Of a stretch of 6,387 nt of DNA, positions 1 to 4,001 are shown in pieces (positions within the stretch are counted from its first letter, which is position 1; each line of letters opens with the position of its first letter). The stretch is taken from the NCBI GenBank assembly GCA_007376295.1, contig VMGB01000006.1, positions 1-6,387 of the forward strand, written 5' to 3'. Source of the DNA: Parcubacteria group bacterium Gr01-1014_13 (GTDB taxonomy: Bacteria > Patescibacteria > ABY1 > Magasanikbacterales > GWA2-37-8). Below the pieces are notes generated by a model. It had not been told where the DNA came from. It made no database searches and saw only the letters and a list, made by a program, of their open reading frames with translations. The position numbers were made by a program, and so were the translations under genes.

Positions 1-1
1 C

Positions 2-388
2 AAAACTCCGCCGACCGAAAAAAGAATGTTTGATGTTTATCCCACCACAGTAGATCAAATTTATCTGGGATATAATTCGGAATTATTTATGCCGCGGGTG
101 GCCAAAGCGGCTGCAGATACTAATGGCGAGATGGTGACCTACAAAGGAAATCCTGTAACCACGCCATATTTTAGCCATTCAAATGGCTACACCAAGAATT
201 GGAAAACAAAAGACAGGCCGTGGCTAAAGAGTGTGAAAGCTGTTTATGATAAAGGCAAAGCAATGTATGGTCATGGTATAGGTATGAGCAATAATGATGC
301 GATGAAGCGTGCGCAAAAAGATGGCTGGACTTACGATCAAATTCTTCGGTATTACTACTCTAGTACGACAGTAGAGAGAATATATTGA
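2..388 (+). CDS. SpoIID/LytB-domain protein, C-terminal part (5' truncated)
   Basis: This is the C-terminal part of a SpoIID/LytB-like protein. The frame is open from base 2 with no stop before the first ATG at 26, so the gene most likely starts before the window. Numbering from that ATG, GHGIGMS at residues 82-88 followed by an Ala/Gly-containing stretch and TYDQIL-RYYYSS at 103-113 match the conserved end of the family, and VTYKGNPVTTPYFSHSNGYT at 37-56 matches the usual 'TY-G-P-..-SGG-T' segment. Family members act on peptidoglycan outside the membrane: SpoIID of Bacillus is a lytic transglycosylase and LytB an amidase enhancer. In a non-sporulating lineage it would be a general cell-wall remodelling protein. 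The catalytic region and any signal peptide lie upstream and cannot be checked. The TGA stop (386-388) lies inside the -35 box of the next promoter. Family call is firm, exact activity is not. Confidence 0.85.
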   Translation, partial: KTPPTEKRMFDVYPTTVDQIYLGYNSELFMPRVAKAAADTNGEMVTYKGNPVTTPYFSHSNGYTKNWKTKDRPWLKSVKAVYDKGKAMYGHGIGMSNNDAMKRAQKDGWTYDQILRYYYSSTTVERIY

Positions 389-413
389 CAAAACCGCTAT
401 TTTGTGCTATAAT
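385..413 (+). promoter_or_regulatory. Consensus sigma-70 promoter for the DGR target gene
   Basis: TTGACA (385-390) and TATAAT (408-413) are both perfect consensus hexamers separated by exactly 17 bp, and TGC at 405-407 adds an extended -10 element. Transcription should start near 420, giving a leader of about 150 nt before the target gene start at 572. The -35 box contains the stop codon of the preceding gene. This is the strongest promoter sequence in the window and suggests high constitutive expression of the diversified protein. Confidence 0.85.
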
Positions 414-419
414 GGGTTG

Positions 420-571
420 TTCTTTTAAAATAATTTCATGGCTTTATTTTGGCTCTATATAGCATAGCAACATAGATTCAAAATAAGGCTGGGAAACCAG
501 CCGGGATGGCACACCTTACATTCGTGCATAATGCGCGGATATGGGGTAAGCCACAAATCAAGGAGAGGCTG
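420..571 (+). promoter_or_regulatory. Structured 5' leader of the target gene
   Basis: About 150 nt lie between the predicted transcription start and the ATG at 572. The leader holds a perfect 6-bp hairpin with a GNRA-type loop, GGCTGG-GAAA-CCAGCC (487-502). A second nested structure pairs CTTAC (515-519) with GTAAG (546-550) around a 5-bp stem with one G-U pair, CGTGC/GCGCG (523-527/533-537). The Shine-Dalgarno site (AGGAGAGG, 561-568) lies just downstream of this second structure. No T-run follows the hairpins, so they are not intrinsic terminators. I do not recognise a known riboswitch class. Confidence 0.45.
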
Positions 572-1249
572 ATGAGCAAGAAGAAAGACAAGAGTGACAT
601 TTTGAGCGGTATGGGGAGCGGTTTTCAGATCATCAAGGCTTTGCGTGATGCGGGTGCCAGCGATGATCAACTCCGTACCATCATCGCTAACGGTTCGGCG
701 CTTCCTGATCAAATCGTAGCACTCCTCAAAGGTGCGAACGACGAGAGTCAGTCCGGCGGCACCTATTCAGTTACCATCGACTACAGCAAGTCGCTGGCCC
801 AGATGATCGTCGCCGGCAAGTACGACTACGCCAACCCCGACATCGTGGAGAAGAACTTCCCGATTCAGCGGCCCAACGCGAGCGAGGGCGACATCCAAAG
901 TAGCGGTAATCCGTATCGTACGCTGGGCATCCAAAACGACAACAACACCGAAATCGTCCTCGTCCACCTGAAAAAGGTGGTGACTACGACCGAGGTGCTT
1001 GCGCACATGGACAAGCTCGGTCTGCGTCCGGCCCGTATCGAGGAACTCCTCGCATTCGGCGAGAAGTATCCGAAGAAGCAGTTGGAGTTTCCGATTGTCG
1101 CTCTCGGTTCCGTCTGGGTGTACTCGGACCAGCTCCGTCACGTGGCCTGCCTGGACAGGAACGGCTCCGAGCGGGATCTGAACTTGGATTGGGGCAATCC
1201 CGCCTACGCGTGGAGCGAGGTCTGTCGGTTCGCGGCTGTCAGCAAGTAA
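572..1249 (+). CDS. DGR target (variable) protein with C-terminal variable repeat
   Basis: This 225-residue protein is the substrate of the retroelement. I start it at ATG 572 because AGGAGAGG (561-568) sits 3 nt upstream; the in-frame ATG at 506 lacks a ribosome site and falls next to a leader hairpin. The N terminus is Lys-rich (MSKKKDK), followed by a probably helical region (about 15-55), a middle region (about 64-180), and the variable C terminus (about 179-224). Fixed framework residues FPIVALGSVW (173-182) and RFAAVSK (219-225) surround diversified positions 184, 188, 190, 193, 195, 202, 206, 208, 211, 212, 213 and 215. DGR targets of this type usually adopt a C-type-lectin/formylglycine-enzyme-like fold that displays the variable side chains as a binding surface; that fold is inferred here. 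No signal peptide or membrane helix is visible, so the protein may be intracellular or leave by another route. Its ligand is unknown. The gene is clearly GC-richer than its neighbours (37 of 60 bases at 781-840). Confidence 0.88.
   Translation: MSKKKDKSDILSGMGSGFQIIKALRDAGASDDQLRTIIANGSALPDQIVALLKGANDESQSGGTYSVTIDYSKSLAQMIVAGKYDYANPDIVEKNFPIQRPNASEGDIQSSGNPYRTLGIQNDNNTEIVLVHLKKVVTTTEVLAHMDKLGLRPARIEELLAFGEKYPKKQLEFPIVALGSVWVYSDQLRHVACLDRNGSERDLNLDWGNPAYAWSEVCRFAAVSK
1107..1243 (+). repeat. DGR variable repeat (VR)
   Basis: This 137-bp segment aligns without gaps to the template repeat at 1614-1750 (constant offset 507). It differs at 13 positions, and in every case the template base is A: 7 become G, 3 become C and 3 become T. 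The affected VR positions are 1121, 1133, 1134, 1139, 1149, 1154, 1175, 1187, 1194, 1203, 1205, 1208 and 1215. These change 12 codons of the target gene. The last 28 bp (1216-1243) are identical to the template and GC-rich, as expected for the initiation-of-mutagenic-homology end. Similarity stops two codons before the end of the gene. Confidence 0.96.
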
Positions 1250-1290
1250 TCACTTGGATCCTTGGTACCTCGGAACTTTTCCGTGGTTAC
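1246..1290 (+). other. Inverted repeat just 3' of the VR (candidate target-recognition hairpin)
   Basis: GTAATCAC (1246-1253) can pair with GTGGTTAC (1283-1290): 8 bp with one G-T pair, starting 2 nt after the VR and including the target stop codon. A nested alternative is the perfect hairpin CGGAA-CTT-TTCCG (1271-1283). In the Bordetella phage DGR a hairpin or cruciform just downstream of the VR, and absent after the TR, promotes target recognition. Here too the sequence lies only on the VR side. The imperfect direct repeat CACTTGGATCCTTGGTACC (1251-1269) / TTACTTGGACCCTTCGGTC (1287-1305) is in the same stretch. Role is inferred. Confidence 0.4.
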
Positions 1291-1309
1291 TTGGACCCTT
1301 CGGTCGTTT

Positions 1310-1344
1310 CGCCCGTTCCAACTTTGTTGGAACGGGCGTTTTTT
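1310..1344 (+). terminator. Rho-independent terminator of the target gene
   Basis: A perfect 13-bp stem, CGCCCGTTCCAAC (1310-1322) with GTTGGAACGGGCG (1326-1338), a TTT loop and a T6 run (1339-1344) form a very strong intrinsic terminator 60 bp after the stop codon. There is no A-run on its 5' side, so it should work only for plus-strand transcription. It separates the target mRNA from the template RNA downstream. Confidence 0.95.
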
Positions 1345-1470
1345 ATGTTATACTATTTTCGGATAGTAAACGAAACAGTCCACGGTTACGTTCCGACATA
1401 GGTCGGCGTCAAGCTTTGGGCGGTTGAATTCTGGATACACCAATCGGCCAGAATAGTTTGGTGATATTTT
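1345..1470 (+). other. Spacer between target terminator and TR-RNA promoter; small hairpins, no gene
   Basis: No credible reading frame is visible. The stretch holds short inverted repeats: ACTAT/ATAGT (1352-1356/1363-1367), CCGAC-ATAG-GTCGG (1393-1406), and two overlapping, mutually exclusive ones, TTCTGG/CCAGAA (about 1429-1454) and CACCAA/TTGGTG (about 1438-1463), the latter followed by a T-rich run. TTGGAA (1327-1332), 16 bp, TATACT (1349-1354) could be an additional promoter, but it lies within the preceding terminator and is weak evidence. Any of this could be part of a longer template RNA. Confidence 0.35.
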
Positions 1471-1498
1471 TTGCCAGCTAGCGTGCTACTGGTATAAC
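1471..1498 (+). promoter_or_regulatory. Candidate promoter of the template RNA
   Basis: TTGCCA (1471-1476), a 16-bp spacer and TATAAC (1493-1498) with an extended -10 (TGG at 1490-1492) form a reasonable sigma-70 promoter. It would start RNA near 1505, about 110 nt upstream of the TR. The position between the target terminator and the TR suits independent expression of the template RNA. Confidence 0.5.
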
Positions 1499-1613
1499 CT
1501 AAAAATGAAGATACTTGGTACAGAATATTAGGGAAATTAAGTTTCCGCATACGATTCAGCCCGGAGAGTATTCGATGGGCAGTGGTTTGGAAGATATTTT
1601 GTATAATAATATT

Positions 1614-1750
1614 GTTCCGTCTGGGTGAACTCGGACCAGAACCGTAACGTGGCCTACCTGAACAGGAACGGCTCCGAGCGGAATCTGAACTTGAATTGGG
1701 ACAATCCCGACAACACGTGGAACGAGGTCTGTCGGTTCGCGGCTGTCAGC
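1614..1750 (+). repeat. DGR template repeat (TR)
   Basis: This is the 137-bp master copy matching the VR at 1107-1243. It contains 32 adenines, of which 13 are substituted in the VR, and no non-adenine position differs. Read in the target frame it has 11 AAY (Asn) codons, the codon choice that can be randomised at its two adenines without giving stop codons; 8 of the 11 are changed in the VR. Other diversifiable codons are TAC, two GAC and one ACG. It lies outside any gene, 8 bp from the stop of the antisense avd gene. Confidence 0.96.
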
Positions 1751-1758
1751 TATTCTCT

Positions 1759-2130
1759 TCATACTCCCTCGACGCTCGTCGGGGGAGTTTCTTTTTTAAG
1801 AGAAGCAAGCCATCCTCCAGCCATTTTTCCTATCTCAACCAGAGGTAATGAGAGTGGATTATATTGTTTATTTTCTAATGCTTTTATTTCCCAAAGCAAT
1901 TTTAAAAAGAATTTTAGAGCATCTATTTTTGTGCTTAGTTTTTGAACCACACTTAATTTTTCTGGACGTGAAGAATATCCTGCCAACAGAGATAATTCTA
2001 AACAGTCGGTGAACAGATTATCTATTTTTATCCCCAAAGTGTAGCGCGTCAATCGCGGCAAGTCGTTTAAGTATCCATGCCACAGCTTATAACTTTCATT
2101 TAGTTTTGTTACAATAGGCAAATCAGTCAA
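1759..2130 (-). CDS. avd: Avd-like four-helix-bundle accessory protein of the DGR
   Basis: This 123-residue protein resembles the DGR accessory variability determinant and related four-helix-bundle proteins. Supporting segments are LPIVTK (4-9), YKLWH (14-18), LPRLTRYTLGIKID (24-37) and the C-terminal LPLVEIGKMAGGWLASL (95-111), spread over four probable helices, with many Lys/Arg residues. Known Avd forms a barrel-like pentamer that binds nucleic acid and the RT and is needed for template-primed cDNA synthesis. The likely start is TTG at 2128-2130, since no in-frame ATG exists and stops (TAA TAA) lie just upstream. No Shine-Dalgarno site is present; a C10 run occupies that position on this strand. 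The gene is opposite in strand to target, TR and RT and ends 8 bp from the TR, which is unusual. No minus-strand terminator is visible, so its transcript could run antisense through the TR. Family call is good; necessity for this DGR is inferred. Confidence 0.82.
   Translation of the reverse strand: MTDLPIVTKLNESYKLWHGYLNDLPRLTRYTLGIKIDNLFTDCLELSLLAGYSSRPEKLSVVQKLSTKIDALKFFLKLLWEIKALENKQYNPLSLPLVEIGKMAGGWLASLKKETPPTSVEGV
1763..1797 (+). terminator. Terminator hairpin downstream of the TR, inside the 3' end of avd
   Basis: ACTCCCTCGAC (1763-1773) pairs with GTCGGGGGAGT (1778-1788) over 11 bp with one G-T pair and a GCTC loop, followed by TTCTTTTTT (1789-1797). It should end plus-strand template RNA. 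The same bases encode the last residues of the opposite-strand avd gene (TPPTSVEG), so the terminator and a coding end share sequence. Confidence 0.8.
2087..2115 (+). promoter_or_regulatory. Candidate promoter for the reverse transcriptase gene
   Basis: TACAAT (2110-2115) with an extended -10 TGT (2107-2109) and a poor -35 TTATAA (2087-2092) at 17 bp could start RNA near 2122, about 50 nt before the RT start. It lies inside the 5' end of the antisense avd gene. An alternative is TTGCGT (2132-2137), a 15-bp spacer and TAGATA (2153-2158); in that case the G10 tract would be the spacer. Since the TR terminator lies upstream, the RT needs some promoter in this area. Confidence 0.35.
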
Positions 2131-2138
2131 ATTGCGTT

Positions 2139-2148
2139 GGGGGGGGGG
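2139..2148. repeat. G10 homopolymer tract between divergent avd and RT genes
   Basis: Ten consecutive G on the plus strand (ten C on the minus strand) lie in the 41-bp gap between the avd start (2130) and the RT start (2172). It is the longest homopolymer in the window and contrasts with the AT-rich surroundings. Such tracts change length by slipped-strand mispairing. Here a length change would alter the spacing or 5' ends of both DGR gene transcripts, not a reading frame, because in-frame stops precede avd. It may also be a sequencing or assembly error in length. Confidence 0.85.
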
Positions 2149-2152
2149 TTAT

Positions 2153-2183
2153 TAGATAAGGTTTTTGGATTATGAAGAGTCAA
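2153..2183 (-). promoter_or_regulatory. Candidate promoter for avd
   Basis: On the minus strand TTGACT (2183-2178) and TTATCT (2159-2154) are separated by 18 bp. RNA would begin near 2146, inside the C10 run, leaving a leader of roughly 15 nt before the TTG start. The -35 box overlaps the first codons of the RT, so the avd and RT control regions are intertwined. Confidence 0.35.
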
Positions 2184-3173
2184 TTGGTTCATATTTATAA
2201 TGATATTATTTCTTTAGGAAATTTATTCCTAGCCTGGCAGGAGTTTATTATTGGCAAAAAGAAAAAAGAAGATGTCCAAATTTTTGCCCGCAACTTAATG
2301 GATAATATTGTAGAACTCCACCATTCATTAGTCAACAAAACTTATCAGCACGGCGGTTACGAAAGTTTTTATGTTACCGACCCCAAACGCCGGCATATAC
2401 ACAAAGCTTCCGTACGGGATAGGCTGTTGCACCATGCGGTCTATAGAATTTTGTATCCATTTTTTGACCGTACTTTTATTGTTGATTCATATTCCTGTCG
2501 GAACGAGAAGGGCGTACACGCAGGTATCAATCGTTTTCGTACTTTGGCCGGTCAGGTGAGTAAAAATCATACCCGCACTTGCTGGGTTTTAAAATGTGAT
2601 ATTCAAAAGTTTTTTGCCAGTATTGACCAGAAAATTTTATTGTCTATTTTAAAAGAGCATATACCGGACAAAGATATTGTGCGATTGTTAGAAAATATTA
2701 TTGATAGTTTTCATACCGAATTTAAGCCGGACGTAGGACTGCCGCTCGGCAACCTTACTTCGCAGTTATTCGCTAATGTATATATGAACCGCTTTGACCA
2801 ATGGGTGAAGCATAAGTTAAAAGTAAAACATTACGCGCGGTATGCTGATGATTTTATTTTTTTGTCTCATGATAAAGGTTCGTTGGAAAGCATTATTTCG
2901 CAAGCACAAGAATTTTTACAAACAAATCTTAAATTATCTTTGCATCCAAACAAGTTATTTTTGAGCAGCGTAGGTTCGGGTGTTGATTTTTTGGGCTGGG
3001 TAAATTTTTCAGACCATAGAATTTTAAGAGCCACCACCAGACGCAGAATGCTTGCGCGTATCAAAGTGCATCCAACGAAAGAAACCCTGCAATCTTATTT
3101 GGGGTTGCTTGGTCACGGCAATACCAAGAAAAACACTGATGATTTATTGGGGGAGTATTGGCTGTGGCAATGA
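2172..3173 (+). CDS. DGR reverse transcriptase
   Basis: This 333-residue protein is a retroelement reverse transcriptase. Motifs in order: an N-terminal fingers region with RRHIHKASVRDRLLHHAVY (73-91); KCDIQKFFASID (141-152), with catalytic Asp143; GLPLGNLTSQLFAN (189-202), whose LGNLTSQ is the DGR-type version of RT domain 4, in contrast to QG...SP of retrons and group II introns; ARYADDFIF (222-230) with catalytic Asp226 and Asp227; and LHPNKLFL...GVDFLGW (257-276) of domains 6-7, followed by a short thumb ending at SYLGLLGHGNT. No maturase or nuclease domain is fused, and the length is normal for the family. It would copy the TR RNA while misincorporating at adenines; the VR/TR pattern upstream agrees. 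ATG 2172 is preceded by only a weak AAGG (2158-2161). The gene is AT-rich (17 GC of 60 at 2881-2940), unlike the target gene. Its stop is 12 bp from the convergent PH-domain gene with no clear terminator between. Confidence 0.96.
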   Translation: MKSQLVHIYNDIISLGNLFLAWQEFIIGKKKKEDVQIFARNLMDNIVELHHSLVNKTYQHGGYESFYVTDPKRRHIHKASVRDRLLHHAVYRILYPFFDRTFIVDSYSCRNEKGVHAGINRFRTLAGQVSKNHTRTCWVLKCDIQKFFASIDQKILLSILKEHIPDKDIVRLLENIIDSFHTEFKPDVGLPLGNLTSQLFANVYMNRFDQWVKHKLKVKHYARYADDFIFLSHDKGSLESIISQAQEFLQTNLKLSLHPNKLFLSSVGSGVDFLGWVNFSDHRILRATTRRRMLARIKVHPTKETLQSYLGLLGHGNTKKNTDDLLGEYWLWQ

Positions 3174-3185
3174 AGTCAGTTTTGT

Positions 3186-3725
3186 TTAATGCTTTTCGTG
3201 GTATTTCTTATCTTCAGTAGCTAAATTCAGAATGACTTCACGTAGTTTGTTGGGGTTGGCAACGCTTCTAAAAGTAAATTTGGGTACAGCGCCGGCAGTC
3301 TGTAAAATTATGTTGCCGTAATTAAAAATTGACGGAAAAATTCCGTGCACTTCCGAGGTTATATCCTGGACTTGAAACAAATCAACTTCCGAAATTGTGC
3401 GCGCAAACAAAGTTTTTTGTTGAACATCCAACAACCGATCATTGGTTATAATCCATAAATCCAGGTGGAATTCTGTAAAGTAAGTGTAGAAAAATAATAT
3501 TATTGATAAATAATAAATACTGGCCAACAAAACTCCGGCCGCGAAGTAGGCTTGGTTTTGTAGATAGCTATCTAAAGAATTTGTCAGCAGGAAATAAACT
3601 CCGATCGGCAAAATAGCCAGGACAATCAAAAAAATAACTATTGGGATAAATGTTACCCAATGCCTTCTGATTATATACTCTACTTTTTCGTATGATTTTT
3701 GCTGGAAAAGTTTCGATATATTCAT
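3186..3725 (-). CDS. Membrane-anchored bacterial PH-domain (bPH2/YdbS-like) protein
   Basis: This 179-residue protein has two predicted membrane helices (about 24-48 and 60-83) near the N terminus, with a basic residue pair before the first. The rest (about 86-170) resembles a bacterial pleckstrin-homology domain: WIITNDRLLDVQQKTLFARTIS-like segment at 91-112, EVDLFQVQDITSEV at 113-126, and the glycine/beta-rich FNYGNIILQTAG region at 134-145, then a final helix with NPNKLREVI. The likely topology is a hairpin anchor with the PH domain in the cytoplasm. Members often occur in membrane clusters, but their function is poorly known. The start codon is 3 bp after the stop of the upstream gene and has no Shine-Dalgarno site, which points to coupled translation in one operon with it and ruvB. 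Family assignment is good; function is unassigned. Confidence 0.82.
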   Translation of the reverse strand: MNISKLFQQKSYEKVEYIIRRHWVTFIPIVIFLIVLAILPIGVYFLLTNSLDSYLQNQAYFAAGVLLASIYYLSIILFFYTYFTEFHLDLWIITNDRLLDVQQKTLFARTISEVDLFQVQDITSEVHGIFPSIFNYGNIILQTAGAVPKFTFRSVANPNKLREVILNLATEDKKYHEKH

Positions 3726-3728
3726 ATA

Positions 3729-3992
3729 TTAAATTGTGTTAAATGACTGGCCAAACCAGGAGTTGTCCCAAATAGTTATAGTTTGTGACCAGTTTATACC
3801 CTGTAAAAAATACCAAGTACCAAACAGAACTAATGCGATAGAAGCAAAAACAAAAAGTGTGGCTAGGAAACTAGAAAAGGTGGTGGTGCCGGTAAGAATT
3901 ATGTGGAAAAAATTTACTGTAAAAAATATAGTCAACATGACCAAAATTACAAAATAAATTATGAGAAAAAAAGATATAGGGATTGTTATCAT
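3729..3992 (-). CDS. Small two-helix membrane protein, unknown function
   Basis: I do not recognise this 87-residue protein. It consists mainly of two hydrophobic segments (about residues 5-32 and 40-65) and a short polar tail rich in Trp, Thr and Asn (WSQTITIWDNSWFGQSFN). It has no charged residue in the helices and no signal cleavage motif, so it is probably an integral membrane protein. It starts 9 bp after the ruvB stop and ends 3 bp before the PH-domain gene, so the three genes are most likely cotranscribed. The tight packing with a membrane PH-domain protein suggests that these two work together at the membrane; this is inference. No Shine-Dalgarno sequence is visible upstream of its ATG. 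Confidence 0.75.
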   Translation of the reverse strand: MITIPISFFLIIYFVILVMLTIFFTVNFFHIILTGTTTFSSFLATLFVFASIALVLFGTWYFLQGINWSQTITIWDNSWFGQSFNTI

Positions 3993-4001
3993 AATGTAAA
4001 A

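Larger units (their letters stand above)
1505..1797 (+). ncRNA. DGR template RNA (predicted extent)
   Basis: The predicted transcript runs from the promoter at 1471-1498 to the terminator at 1763-1797, about 290 nt, and contains the whole template repeat. It is the RNA that the retroelement RT copies with adenine errors. Upstream of the TR it contains the small inverted repeat GGAAA-TTAAG-TTTCC (about 1530-1544). Only 12 nt separate the TR from the terminator hairpin, much shorter than the downstream spacer that matters in the Bordetella phage system. Ends are predictions; the TR inside is certain. Confidence 0.55.

Noticed and set aside
506..571. Upstream ATG at 506 as the target gene start
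   Set aside because: No ribosome site precedes it and it directly follows the 487-502 hairpin. ATG 572 has AGGAGAGG at 561-568 and a typical Lys-rich N terminus.
420..571. Known riboswitch such as c-di-GMP-I, suggested by the GAAA tetraloop
   Set aside because: The conserved core bases of that class are not present; only the loop is shared.
767..1141. Minus-strand open frame inside the target gene
   Set aside because: It is a shadow of a GC-rich coding sequence and has no family resemblance.
1602..1607. TATAAT just before the TR as the TR promoter
   Set aside because: No -35 at a usable distance, and RNA would begin at the very edge of the TR.
1625..1945. Plus-strand open frame running through the TR into avd
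   Set aside because: It starts inside the TR in the VR frame but passes the terminator and then reads antisense to avd; it is explained by TR similarity to the target gene.
3150..3200. Terminator between RT and the convergent PH-domain gene
   Set aside because: Only a 4-bp stem (ATTG/CAAT) and a short T-rich stretch are present, too weak to call.
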